This document shows positions 1 through 8,433 of a stretch of 64,000 nucleotides of DNA, in pieces. The notes below the pieces were generated by a model. That model saw only the letters and a program-made list of their open reading frames with translations, had not been told where the DNA came from and made no database searches. The translations under genes were made by a program, and so were the position numbers. The stretch's first letter is position 1, and each line of letters starts with the position of its first letter. The DNA is from Marinifilum caeruleilacunae (GTDB lineage: Bacteria; Bacteroidota; Bacteroidia; Bacteroidales; Marinifilaceae): positions 898-64,897 of the forward strand of contig NZ_RZNH01000029.1 in the NCBI RefSeq assembly GCF_013141825.1. The letters are read 5' to 3'.

Positions 1-183
1 ATCTGCTCCTACTTGAAAAACAATAAGTGCGGCGGGGTGATCTTCGAACAGGTTCTCAGCTTCCCCGTCTTACTAATTGTTTTCCTTCGTATCAGCAAAT
101 AGTCCCTTCAATACCCCCAAAACAATAAATTAGCTTTACCTATAGCATTGAAGTAACCCGATAGAAATATCGATTATATATAG

Positions 184-213
184 AAGGCTGCCTCATTTGA
201 GGCGGCCTTTTTT
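184..213 (+). terminator. Rho-independent terminator
   Basis: An 11-bp stem (184-194 with 199-209, one G-U pair) closes a 4-nt ATTT loop and is followed by a T-run. It should end a transcript entering from outside the window. Confidence 0.8.
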
Positions 214-253
214 ATTGTATTACTTTTGTGGCATTCATTTACGAACGGGAGCC

Positions 254-358
254 GTCAATCCGACGCGATTCGAGTGATACAGATGATTAGGAGTGATGCA
301 CAGTATCGGATTGACTTGATTCTTTTGTTTACTTTTCTCATCTAAGGAGAAAAGTAAA
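254..358. repeat. Element with two nested inverted repeats
   Basis: A perfect 10-bp inverted repeat (254-263 GTCAATCCGA with 306-315 TCGGATTGAC) is followed by a perfect 12-bp hairpin (328-339 with 347-358, loop ATCTAAG). There is no reading frame. It could be a MITE- or REP-like remnant, or a structured RNA; the sequence alone does not decide. Confidence 0.5.
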
Positions 359-579
359 AGCCTCACGGCTTGAGTGAGAACAAAAACATTAACTTGGTTT
401 CAACATTTAGCCCTTTCATTATCTAATTATCTGCAAGCTAAATTGGAATTGATACCATATAGAAGACTGCCCTCTTGAAGTGGACTTATTTAGTGTAAAA
501 AATCACTAAAACATGTGATAAAGAATAAGATACTTTTTTCTTTCTTTGTAGCCTGTAAAATTTTAAAAGGAATTACACC

Positions 580-1128
580 ATGAATTGGAACCTGAAACTA
601 AGAAACTGGCACAGAGATTTCTCATACTTTTATGCCGGACTATTAATGGCATTCTCAATTTCCGGAATTGCATTGAACCACCGACATTCCTGGGATCCGC
701 GTGACTATGTATATGATACAGTTGAAGTAAAATTTGACTTTCCGGAAAACAAAGATGGCATTTCAGATGAGTTTTTCCAGAAAGCTCTCAAAAATCAGGG
801 TATCGATTTAAAATTGAATGGAACGGCCTGGAGAAGAGGTGGCTATAACCTGTACTTCGATAATGCCTACGCATATATTAATCCGTTTACGGGAGAAGGA
901 GAAATTGAAAGTTTCAGAACACGACCAATTTTGGGTCAAATGGTAGATCTGCATAAATCGGCAAGCGATGTTTGGGTATGGTATTCCGATATTTTTGCCA
1001 TTTGTGTATTGCTGATCTGTATCACAGGCTTGGTAATCACAAAAGGAAGAAATGGTTTTAAAAAACGAGGTTGGAAACTGGCACTGATCGGTGTGTTAAT
1101 CCCATCGGTTTTGTGGTTCTTCCTATAA
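580..1128 (+). CDS. PepSY-associated TM helix protein
   Basis: A 182-residue inner-membrane protein that reads like the PepSY-associated TM helix family. A short amphipathic N-terminus (NLKLRNWHRDFSYFYAG) leads into a first helix at about 16-34. A roughly 95-residue periplasmic segment follows, then two closely spaced helices at about 131-153 and 163-180. The segment ALNHRHSW just after helix 1 is typical of the family. Members often sit beside heme- or siderophore-related genes, but no such gene is adjacent here, so the substrate is unknown. AAAGGA lies about 10 nt before the ATG. It appears monocistronic and ends at a bidirectional terminator. Family assignment is by recall of the motif pattern. 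Confidence 0.7.
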   Translation: MNWNLKLRNWHRDFSYFYAGLLMAFSISGIALNHRHSWDPRDYVYDTVEVKFDFPENKDGISDEFFQKALKNQGIDLKLNGTAWRRGGYNLYFDNAYAYINPFTGEGEIESFRTRPILGQMVDLHKSASDVWVWYSDIFAICVLLICITGLVITKGRNGFKKRGWKLALIGVLIPSVLWFFL

Positions 1129-1140
1129 ATAAAAGAAATT

Positions 1141-1174
1141 AAAAAAAGGCTGCTTCGTTTAAGGCAGCCTTTTT
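1141..1174. terminator. Bidirectional terminator
   Basis: A stem at 1141-1152 with 1163-1174, flanked by A-run and T-run, serves the convergent genes ending at 1128 and 1181. Its sequence closely resembles the terminator at 184-213. Confidence 0.85.
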
Positions 1175-1180
1175 TACTTT

Positions 1181-2446
1181 TTACTCTTCACTTTCAATTC
1201 TTATCGAACTCAGCAGTTGAATGTTGTTGATATCGCTATAATCGTACTGTAGTAAACCTTCCGGAGAAATTACAACGAGCACATTTCCTAATGGAATTAC
1301 ATCATAAGGTGTTACATCCGTAAATGTACTGATATGATTTGCTGCAATGCTCAATGGGGCCGATTTGTCGTAGATTTTTAAACCTGCCGTACCATCGCAA
1401 ACAAAAAGCAAATCTCCATCAATGCCCAAGCCATAAGGATTTTCCATTGCATATGATTTCAAGAGGCTTGGAGTGCTCAAATCAGTAATGTCTACAACAT
1501 CTAGCTGACTGGTATTTTGACCGCACCAATTTCCTGCACGAAGTGTAATGAAGGCATAATCATCATCTACTACCACCGGGTCGCAACTCATAAAATGAGA
1601 GTATTCCGATACATATTCCGGTGCAAATGGATTGCTGATATCGTAGATGTACATGCCTCGGTTAGCACCAAAAAACAGATGATCGTTGTGAGCAAATACA
1701 GTTTCAATTCCCCAACCTAATTGCAAATTACCACTATGTATGGCTTCATTATTGTCTGATATGTCATAAATGTTTAGAGCATATGATGATTTTAGCGTGT
1801 ATAACGTATTTCCCTGAATCATAAATCGAGCCATCGAACCCGCTTTACCAATGTTTGAACCATCTGCTTTCGAGCTTGCTTCAGCGGCCGAATTGGTCAT
1901 GTAATCATACATTGGATAATATCTGGGTTCCTGGTATTTTTCGCTGGTTCTTTTCACTTCCCAACCAATCACAATTCCCTTTTCAGGATCAACATTTCCA
2001 TACCTGTAGTTGTTGTTGGTAGGAGGCAAGCTGTAGAAAAATACATCGTCGAATCGCTTGCTTTCAGTTACCTGGTTCATATTGCTGATGTCTATTACCA
2101 CCAAATCGGTGTATGAATCTGCATAGAGCATATTGTCTTTTATTGCCATATCAATATTCCCCGGAATGCTTATGAAGTTTTCAATAACAGGATTTGATGG
2201 ATCGCTATTGTTGATGATATGAATGCCCTGAAACTTTTCATTTACCATGATATAATCACCATAGAAATATATTTTACCAGTCTCTTCCATACTTCTTGCG
2301 CTTTCAGATTTTACCGCATTCTTAAAATCTGTTGTACTCATATAAACAGGTTCATTAATAGTATACTCATGGGTAACATCATCGTCGCATGAGAATAGAC
2401 ATATGCCCATGAATAGTATTAATGAAGTTTTGATTATTGTTTTCAT
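1181..2446 (-). CDS. LVIVD-repeat lipoprotein
   Basis: A 421-residue predicted lipoprotein. The N-terminal signal ends in the lipobox LFSC with Cys20, followed by an acidic DDD stretch, which suggests it is carried to the outer membrane. The mature part holds repeated units of the LVIVD type, beta-propeller-like, for example DLVVIDISN, ALNIYDISD, GMYIYDISNPFAPEY, LDVVDITDLSTPSLL and GLKIYDKSAP. These repeats are common in Bacteroidota surface proteins of unknown role. It lies alone between the terminator at 1141-1174 and a divergent gene at 2604. Fold and localisation are well supported; function is unknown. Confidence 0.8.
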   Translation of the reverse strand: MKTIIKTSLILFMGICLFSCDDDVTHEYTINEPVYMSTTDFKNAVKSESARSMEETGKIYFYGDYIMVNEKFQGIHIINNSDPSNPVIENFISIPGNIDMAIKDNMLYADSYTDLVVIDISNMNQVTESKRFDDVFFYSLPPTNNNYRYGNVDPEKGIVIGWEVKRTSEKYQEPRYYPMYDYMTNSAAEASSKADGSNIGKAGSMARFMIQGNTLYTLKSSYALNIYDISDNNEAIHSGNLQLGWGIETVFAHNDHLFFGANRGMYIYDISNPFAPEYVSEYSHFMSCDPVVVDDDYAFITLRAGNWCGQNTSQLDVVDITDLSTPSLLKSYAMENPYGLGIDGDLLFVCDGTAGLKIYDKSAPLSIAANHISTFTDVTPYDVIPLGNVLVVISPEGLLQYDYSDINNIQLLSSIRIESEE

Positions 2447-2603
2447 ATCAATTGCATTTAGGAATTTGATTTTAACTTTTTCAATCTAACCTATAGATGC
2501 AAGTGAGTCGTTTTGGTTGCGTGTAAGTTTTTGAAAGTTAATTTGTAGAACGACGCAACCATATTTGTTTTGTTTCATCAAAAGAGAAACAATATGAAGA
2601 ATT

Positions 2604-3374
2604 ATGAAGACTTTGACCCCATTATTAAAACCAATCATTTTATTTGTATTTACGATTTTTCTTAGCACCCAATTAAGCGCTCAAAAAAGAATCGATGTTG
2701 TTCAACTTAAAAACGGAAATGTTTTAAAAGGTACTATTGTGCGTCAGGTTCCAGGTAAATTTTTGGAGCTGAAAACCCTCGATAAAAACTTCTGGAAGTT
2801 TGATATGGAAGACGTTGCAGAAATACGATATGAGAGGAAAAGATTAGCAAAATTTAAGCAGGATAGCCTTCCATTGAAGAACAGTAAGGTTTTTATCCAT
2901 GCAAAATTTGGAGTGCTCTTAGGCAGCAATGGGAATGATAACGAGGCGCCTTTTAGTGTATTGTGTTCGGCTAATTACCGATTCAAAAATGGTCTCTCGT
3001 TGGGAGGTGGAGCAGGATTGGAAACTTTCGAAGAAACTCAAATTCCTGTATTTGCAGATATTCGTTATCATCATAAAATTGGTGGATTCAACACCTATCT
3101 GTTTTGTCAGTCGGGCTATTCGTTTGCGCTCGACGATAGGGATAATACGAATTATTATTACTATGGAGACGAAATGGAAAACGAAGGAGGCTGGTTAATT
3201 AATCCGGGAATAGGTGTTGTTTTTAGTGGAAGAGGAAACACCAGGTTGAGCCTGGGAATCGGATATCGATACCAAAAAAATAAACTCAGCTGGCATAACG
3301 ATTATACCAGCGATAAAGAGATTCTGCGCGAGGAATTCAACCGAATGAGCATCCATTTGGGAATAATATTCTAA
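2604..3374 (+). CDS. Secreted beta-barrel protein, unknown function
   Basis: A 256-residue protein with a Sec signal (hydrophobic 10-24, cleavage near LSAQ). After a short region with DVVQLKNGNVLKGTI, a beta-strand motif seen in many Bacteroidota envelope proteins, come about eight alternating amphipathic strands rich in Gly, Tyr and Phe, ending MSIHLGIIF. The terminal aromatic/hydrophobic strand is typical of outer-membrane barrels. The ATG at 2604 is chosen because the upstream ATG at 2594 is in another frame. No partner genes are evident; the product is probably a small outer-membrane protein. Confidence 0.65.
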   Translation: MKTLTPLLKPIILFVFTIFLSTQLSAQKRIDVVQLKNGNVLKGTIVRQVPGKFLELKTLDKNFWKFDMEDVAEIRYERKRLAKFKQDSLPLKNSKVFIHAKFGVLLGSNGNDNEAPFSVLCSANYRFKNGLSLGGGAGLETFEETQIPVFADIRYHHKIGGFNTYLFCQSGYSFALDDRDNTNYYYYGDEMENEGGWLINPGIGVVFSGRGNTRLSLGIGYRYQKNKLSWHNDYTSDKEILREEFNRMSIHLGIIF

Positions 3375-3466
3375 AAAGATCGTCTTATATACAAGGAGTT
3401 TAAGTAATTATTCTTACTTTCAAAATCAGGATTTATCCTGATTTTTTTGTTTAAACATGAACTGAT

Positions 3467-3760
3467 ATGGCTATTCAAATAGGGCGTTTTTCGTTTCGAG
3501 GACCTTTTGCAAATATGGATGAAATAAAAAATCGTCCGGGTCTTTTTATTATTCATAGAAATGAAAAAGATATCATTCCGATCGTAATTCACGAAACACC
3601 ATTATTGAATGCCAGCATTTCAGAAGAACTTCAGAAAAAGGAATTACAACTTGGTAAAGACTGCTATGTGTCGGTTTACAATACCTTTTGCGCACTGCAA
3701 TTGGATAGAGAAGAGATGATAAAAGAAATTCACGATCTCTTTCACCTGGAGAGCAAGTAG
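3467..3760 (+). CDS. Degenerate GIY-YIG-like small protein
   Basis: A 97-residue cytoplasmic protein. The opening GRFSFRGPFANMDEIKNRPG, then a strand FIIH, IVIHET in place of the usual IDVGES, and a C-terminal REEMIKEIHDLF helix line up by eye with small GIY-YIG domain proteins of the form FSFKGPY..DELK..SGVY..IDVGES...IEQEL. The GIY/GVY tyrosine position reads GLF (25-27) and the central catalytic Arg is not apparent, so nuclease activity is unlikely. The homology is inference. It stands between the barrel gene and ruvX, with no close operon partner. Confidence 0.6.
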   Translation: MAIQIGRFSFRGPFANMDEIKNRPGLFIIHRNEKDIIPIVIHETPLLNASISEELQKKELQLGKDCYVSVYNTFCALQLDREEMIKEIHDLFHLESK

Positions 3761-3822
3761 CTCAAACATTTAATAATACCCACCAAATCTTGCCGAACAG
3801 ATAAAAGTCTGAATGGATTTTA

Positions 3823-3830
3823 TATCTTTG
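3823..3830 (+). promoter_or_regulatory. -7 promoter box for ruvX-def
   Basis: TATCTTTG matches the Bacteroidota -7 consensus TAnnTTTG and lies 30 nt before the TTG start of ruvX. No clear -33 TTTG at the expected spacing. Confidence 0.55.
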
Positions 3831-3859
3831 CAATTCAAAATTAGTATAAATAATATCTG

Positions 3860-4282
3860 TTGGCACGAATTTTAGCAATTGATTACGGAAGAAAGAGAGT
3901 TGGCCTCGCAGTAACCGACCCAATGCAGATTATTGCAAATGGTTTGGATACTGTAGCTGCTAAAGATTTACTTGACTATCTGGAGAAATACATGAAAAGT
4001 GAAGAAGTTGAACTTTTCGTTGTAGGTTATCCAAAACAGTTGAACAATGAGGATAGTGAATCAATGAAATACCTGAAACCATTTTTGGGCAAATTGAAGA
4101 AAAAGTTTCCCGATATTCCTATTGAAATGGTTGATGAACGATTCACTTCAAAAATTGCTTTCCAAACAATGATTGATGGCGGTTTAAAAAAGAAACAACG
4201 TCAGGATAAAGCGATGATCGATAAGGTGAGTGCAACGATAATTTTACAATCGTACATGGAAACCAAACGAAACATGTTTTAG
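3860..4282 (+). CDS. ruvX: YqgF/RuvX-family nuclease (rRNA processing)
   Basis: A 140-residue protein of the YqgF/RuvX family, an RNase H-fold putative Holliday-junction resolvase that is also implicated in 16S rRNA maturation. Visible motifs are the first catalytic strand [16 protein letters not shown] (5-20, Asp8), [15 protein letters not shown] with its Glu and Arg, and a C-terminal [11 protein letters not shown] helix containing the last acidic residue. The start is TTG, giving [10 protein letters not shown]; no ATG exists at the right place. It is followed after 31 nt by def, a pairing that is common in Bacteroidota. A TATCTTTG -7 box lies just upstream. Confidence 0.9.
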   Translation: MARILAIDYGRKRVGLAVTDPMQIIANGLDTVAAKDLLDYLEKYMKSEEVELFVVGYPKQLNNEDSESMKYLKPFLGKLKKKFPDIPIEMVDERFTSKIAFQTMIDGGLKKKQRQDKAMIDKVSATIILQSYMETKRNMF

Positions 4283-4313
4283 ATTGTTTTAAGAGTAAAT
4301 AAGATTAAAAAAA

Positions 4314-4868
4314 ATGATATTACCGATTACAATTTATGGTCACCCTGTTTTAAGAAAGGTTGCCAAAGATATAGACGAAGATTATCCTGATTTGGAAAAA
4401 TTTAAGGCAGATATGTGGCAAACCATGTATTTTGCTGATGGAGTAGGTTTGGCCGCTCCCCAAGTGGGAAAATCAATTCGAATGTTTGTTATCGATTGTT
4501 CCTCGTTTGCCGAAGAAGAACCAGAATTGGAAGGCTTCAAAAAAATGTTCATTAATGCTAAAATTACCGAACGTACAGGCGATGAGTGGACCATGTCGGA
4601 AGGATGTTTGAGTATTCCTGGTTTGAACGAAGATGTAAAACGCCCTGAATCCATTAAAATTGAGTACTACGATGAAAATTGGGAATTTCATGAAGAAGAG
4701 TATTCAGGCTATGCAGCAAGGGTAATTCAACATGAGTACGATCACCTGGAAGGAATCATGTTCACCGATTATTGTGCTCCAATTAAAAAGAGACTTTTGC
4801 GCGGAAAACTTGCCGGAATATCCAAAGGGAAATTTAAAGCAAAGTACAAATGTACGCTGCCTAAATAA
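4314..4868 (+). CDS. def: Peptide deformylase
   Basis: A 184-residue enzyme that removes the formyl group from nascent N-terminal methionine, a metal-dependent cytoplasmic reaction at the ribosome. All three family motifs are intact: GVGLAAPQ (43-50), EGCLS with the metal-binding Cys (96-100) and HEYDH with two metal-binding His and the catalytic Glu (140-144). An insertion of about ten residues between motif 1 and motif 2 (EEEPELEGF) is normal for Bacteroidota enzymes. It is the second gene of the ruvX unit and is followed by a terminator. Length matches the family. Confidence 0.95.
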   Translation: MILPITIYGHPVLRKVAKDIDEDYPDLEKFKADMWQTMYFADGVGLAAPQVGKSIRMFVIDCSSFAEEEPELEGFKKMFINAKITERTGDEWTMSEGCLSIPGLNEDVKRPESIKIEYYDENWEFHEEEYSGYAARVIQHEYDHLEGIMFTDYCAPIKKRLLRGKLAGISKGKFKAKYKCTLPK

Positions 4869-4874
4869 AATCAC

Positions 4875-4902
4875 AACCCTGCCAATTCGGTAGGGTTTTT
4901 TT
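4875..4902 (+). terminator. Terminator after def
   Basis: Stem AACCCTGCC with GGTAGGGTT (one G-U pair), loop AATTC, then a T-run. Confidence 0.8.
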
Positions 4903-5041
4903 ATGCCTTTTCGGATTAATGAATAGGAACATAGTGTTCTTAATGCCATTATGTGCACCCTTTTTATTAAGAATATTTAAACTATTTATAGCATGATGCG
5001 TAAGAGCATTTATTGTTAGAACCACTAATTTAAATCTTGAT

Positions 5042-6064
5042 ATGATGAAAAAACTTATTCTACTACTTATTTTATTTACACCATTCTTGGGAAAATCGCA
5101 GGATATTGAACAATTTCTTTTGGCGGGGACCGAGGATGCTTCTAAATTGACTGAAAACTATGTAAATCCTGTAGCCAAAGGGTTTATGTATGGCCTAAAT
5201 AACGGTTGGTATTCAACAGCCAGAACGCATAAAAAACTTGGATTTGATATTACTTTGGTAGCTAATTTGGCAAAAGTACCAAGTGCCGATGAGGTGTTCC
5301 AGTTTGTAGCAAGCGATTATTCGAATATCACTTTAGTGAGCGGATCGTCTGAAATTCAAACTTTAATGGGTGGTGAAAATAATACCACTTTAGCGGCAAG
5401 AATTGAGACCGATATGGGAGATTTTAAGCTAACAAATTTTACCATGCCTGATGGGATTGGTGACGATTTGCCAATGAATGCAGTTCCTTCAGCAACTTTA
5501 CAAATTGGGGTTGGAATTCCTGGTATTAACTCAGACTTGAAAGTAAGATACTTGCCAAAAACAGGAACATCTGAACTGGAAATTGGAATGTTTGGGATTG
5601 GTCTTCAGAAAAGCTTATCTAAAATGTTGAAGATCGATAAAACTCCCGTTGATGTATCTGCATTAATCGCTTATACTCAATTAACATCGGAATATGATAT
5701 TCAGGAAGATTCGGGCTTAAATGGTACAGGTCAGAAAATGGAATTTAAAACCAATGCCTACACTTTCCAGGCCATTGCTTCGGTAAATCTAAAACTGATT
5801 GAATTTTATGGAGCAGTTGGTTACAATACTGCAAAAATGGATGTAGATATTAAGGGAACATACGAATTGGAATATACACTGGAAGGTACAGGTTCAAGCA
5901 TTACCGAAACAATCGAAGATCCGGTATCAGTAGATTTCGATGCAAGTGGCGTTCGTGCTACAATTGGTACCAGGTTAAACCTTGGTTTCTTTAAAATATT
6001 CGGAGATTACACTATTCAGGAGTACAATACAATTACGGGTGGAATCGCATTTAGCTTTAGATAA
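5042..6064 (+). CDS. DUF6588-like outer-membrane protein
   Basis: A 340-residue secreted protein. The signal peptide (residues 2-19, ending GKSQ) is followed by IEQFLLAGTEDASKLTENYV and NPVAKGFMYGLNNGWYSTA, a pattern I associate with DUF6588 proteins of Bacteroidota. The rest is beta-rich with repeated Gly/aromatic alternation (IQVGVGIPG-type strands, YGAVGYNT) and ends GGIAFSFR, the C-terminal signature of an outer-membrane barrel. Function unknown. ATG codons at 5042 and 5045 are both possible starts. It is monocistronic, bounded by terminators at 4875 and 6108. Confidence 0.65.
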   Translation: MMKKLILLLILFTPFLGKSQDIEQFLLAGTEDASKLTENYVNPVAKGFMYGLNNGWYSTARTHKKLGFDITLVANLAKVPSADEVFQFVASDYSNITLVSGSSEIQTLMGGENNTTLAARIETDMGDFKLTNFTMPDGIGDDLPMNAVPSATLQIGVGIPGINSDLKVRYLPKTGTSELEIGMFGIGLQKSLSKMLKIDKTPVDVSALIAYTQLTSEYDIQEDSGLNGTGQKMEFKTNAYTFQAIASVNLKLIEFYGAVGYNTAKMDVDIKGTYELEYTLEGTGSSITETIEDPVSVDFDASGVRATIGTRLNLGFFKIFGDYTIQEYNTITGGIAFSFR

Positions 6065-6107
6065 CGATGAACAATCATCTATACCATCCTGTACATTAGT
6101 CAGATAG

Positions 6108-6138
6108 ATCCTCGCTTTTTTAAGCGGGGATTTTTTTT
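6108..6138 (+). terminator. Terminator
   Basis: Stem ATCCTCGCTT with AAGCGGGGAT (one G-U pair), TTTT loop, then an 8-nt T-run, following the DUF6588-like gene. Confidence 0.85.
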
Positions 6139-6182
6139 ATCCCCAGGGAATTGCTAATTTTCAACTGAACAAAAGATGTATA

Positions 6183-8261
6183 TTGATGGATTTTAAAGAG
6201 CTCTTGCGACAACATCCTTTTCTCAGGATACTACTGCCACTAATTTTTGGAATTTTGGCAACAGAGTCGTTTGACTTATCAATTGGCTTTGTACAGATTG
6301 TTCTGATAAGTGGTTTATTGTTGAACATGGCATTTGTTGTGATTGGACGCATAAGAAGATCCAGAGAATTGAGATTGCTTCACGGTATGCTGGTATTTCT
6401 GATAATTGCAAATCTTGCTGCTTTTCGTGTACAAACCGTGAAGAAGGAAATGTATATTACTTCTACAGATGAGAACAGGAACTATTTGCTTGAGCTGAGC
6501 GAAAATCCAAATGAGAAAACGAAATTTTATTCTTGCCTTGCCAAAATTCGCAGCTCGATTTACAATGATGTTCAGAGGAAGGAAACAGCCAATGTAATTT
6601 TATACTTTCGAAAAGATAGCCTGGTAAAAGGATTAAAAACGGGAGATCGAATACTTGTAGATTCAAAGCTGAATCGGGTAAAGAATGCAGGTAATCCCAA
6701 TGAATTTGATTATGCGGCTTACCTTAAAAATCGTCATGTATTATACGCATCATATGTAGAAAGCAACAAGTGGATTAAAAAAGATGGACACGCCCATTGG
6801 AACCTGAAGGCAATGGCCTGGCAATGGCGTGACCAGCTATTGCAGATCTATCGGGAACAGGGAATTAAAGATGAGGCTTTCGATATTTTGGCAGCGCTTA
6901 CCCTTGGTTACAAGGCAGGTCTCGACCCTGAAGTGAAAAAAGCCTGGGGCGATGCTGGAGCTATGCATGTATTGGCGGTTTCAGGATTGCACGTTGGGAT
7001 TATCTACCTGGTAACAAGTTTTATCTTATCTTTCCTGCTGAAAATCAGATATGGCAGGTGGTTCCGCGCTTTACTACTTCTCACTGTTCTTTGCATGTAT
7101 GCTTTACTTACAGGCTTATCTCCATCGGTGTTGAGAGCTACCTGCATGTTTGCTTTTATTGTAATAGGAGAAAGCATGAGAAGAAAAGGCGGAATATTCA
7201 ATTCCCTGGCGGCATCAGCTTTTTTCCTCTTACTTCACGATCCTTATCTGATTTATTCGGTTGGATTTCAATTTTCATACCTGGCGGTAGCGGGCATTGT
7301 TCTATTGCAGCCACGATTTGATCGCCTGATTTTGATACAAAATACAATTCTGAATAAATTTTGGCAGTTAACAACGGTTGGACTCTCTGCCCAAATTGCT
7401 ACATTCCCTTTAAGCATTTATTATTTCAACCAATTTCCCTCATATTTCCTCCTGTCGGGATATGTAGTGATTTTAATGGCAGGCATACTTATTTATTTGT
7501 CGGCTTTGCTTTTGTTTTTATCCAAAATCGATTTCATCTCACATTTATTGGCCTGGATTCTCCAAACATCAGTCGAATTGCTACACCAAATCATGATATG
7601 GATTCACAACTTACCTGGAGCCGTTGTTCGCAATTTATTCTATTCTTTTTATGATGTTATCCTGTTATATCTAATCATTTGTGCTGTGATTTTTATCCTT
7701 ATTGTAAAAAGGAAAAAGGCGGTATTTGCACTTATCGTTTTATTAATTGTTTACCAAATTCCCAATGCGATTCAGAATTTTCAGTCTGAAAAAAAGGAGA
7801 TAATCGTTTTCAATGCAGGTAAGAATTCATTAATCGCTTTGCGACAAGCTAGAAATGTATTTTACCTGAACGATCAGAAAATGGATCCGATTAAAAAGGA
7901 ATTTTTAAGCCATAATTATTCCATTAAAAACAGACTTTACACGATTGATTCTGATACGATTCGAGAAATCGATTTTCGTCGTTTCAATCATAAAGGCATT
8001 TTAATTATTGGCAAGAACAAATGCATTACAGAAGAGCTGCTTACTACTTTAAAACCTGATATCGTTTTACTTAGAAAATCGGGTTTAAAAGACTATCAAA
8101 TATTAACAAAACATACGGCAGTTTGCAGTATAGTTGCCGATGGATCGGTTTACAATAAGGACATGAAACGTTTGCATGAACATGAACCAGAGAGCATGGC
8201 TAAATTGTTTGTAATAAAGGATAGAGGAGCTTTCAGAATTGATTTGTCTACTGAAAAATAA
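6183..8261 (+). CDS. comEC: ComEC/Rec2-family DNA uptake channel
   Basis: A 692-residue polytopic membrane protein. Residues 1-80 carry the first helices, 80-200 the OB-like DUF4131 region with VKNAGNPNEFDYAAYLKNR, and 225-510 the competence domain with DAGAMHVLAVSGLHVGIIY, PSVLRATCMF and many helices. In DNA uptake this family carries single-stranded DNA across the inner membrane. The C-terminal region (about 530-692) is short and has no HxHxDH zinc-hydrolase motif, unlike the Bacillus and Neisseria-type proteins. This truncated form seems frequent in Bacteroidota (recall). A ComEA-like protein lies elsewhere at 52447. Confidence 0.85.
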   Translation: MMDFKELLRQHPFLRILLPLIFGILATESFDLSIGFVQIVLISGLLLNMAFVVIGRIRRSRELRLLHGMLVFLIIANLAAFRVQTVKKEMYITSTDENRNYLLELSENPNEKTKFYSCLAKIRSSIYNDVQRKETANVILYFRKDSLVKGLKTGDRILVDSKLNRVKNAGNPNEFDYAAYLKNRHVLYASYVESNKWIKKDGHAHWNLKAMAWQWRDQLLQIYREQGIKDEAFDILAALTLGYKAGLDPEVKKAWGDAGAMHVLAVSGLHVGIIYLVTSFILSFLLKIRYGRWFRALLLLTVLCMYALLTGLSPSVLRATCMFAFIVIGESMRRKGGIFNSLAASAFFLLLHDPYLIYSVGFQFSYLAVAGIVLLQPRFDRLILIQNTILNKFWQLTTVGLSAQIATFPLSIYYFNQFPSYFLLSGYVVILMAGILIYLSALLLFLSKIDFISHLLAWILQTSVELLHQIMIWIHNLPGAVVRNLFYSFYDVILLYLIICAVIFILIVKRKKAVFALIVLLIVYQIPNAIQNFQSEKKEIIVFNAGKNSLIALRQARNVFYLNDQKMDPIKKEFLSHNYSIKNRLYTIDSDTIREIDFRRFNHKGILIIGKNKCITEELLTTLKPDIVLLRKSGLKDYQILTKHTAVCSIVADGSVYNKDMKRLHEHEPESMAKLFVIKDRGAFRIDLSTEK

Positions 8262-8433
8262 TGTTGGTGTACAAAAATATAGTGTTCAATTAATGCCTTT
8301 GATTTTAGATTCCGATTTGGTAATTTAGAGAGCTTGGCTTTTTAATTTTTTTTAACGATTTATTATCGAAATTGCTCGATAATGTGTTAATTTGCCGACG
8401 AATTTTCCAAAAATTAGTTAACGGAATAAAGAT

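Larger units (their letters stand above)
1..579. other. Non-coding stretch with terminator-like repeats
   Basis: No convincing gene is seen. A short open frame from the left edge to about position 102 could be the tail of an upstream gene, but it has no recognisable motif. A plus-strand terminator lies at 184-213, so a plus-strand transcript probably enters from the left. A diverged copy of that terminator region is at 455-497. An element with two perfect inverted repeats sits between them. No consensus TAnnTTTG promoter was found for the downstream gene at 580. Confidence 0.6.

Noticed and set aside
1517-1720. Small plus-strand frame within the LVIVD lipoprotein gene
   Set aside because: Antisense shadow without motif.
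8262-8433. Riboswitch or potassium-sensing leader before trkA
   Set aside because: The 170-bp gap has AT-rich sequence with only a weak inverted repeat; no known motif such as ydaO/c-di-AMP was recognised.
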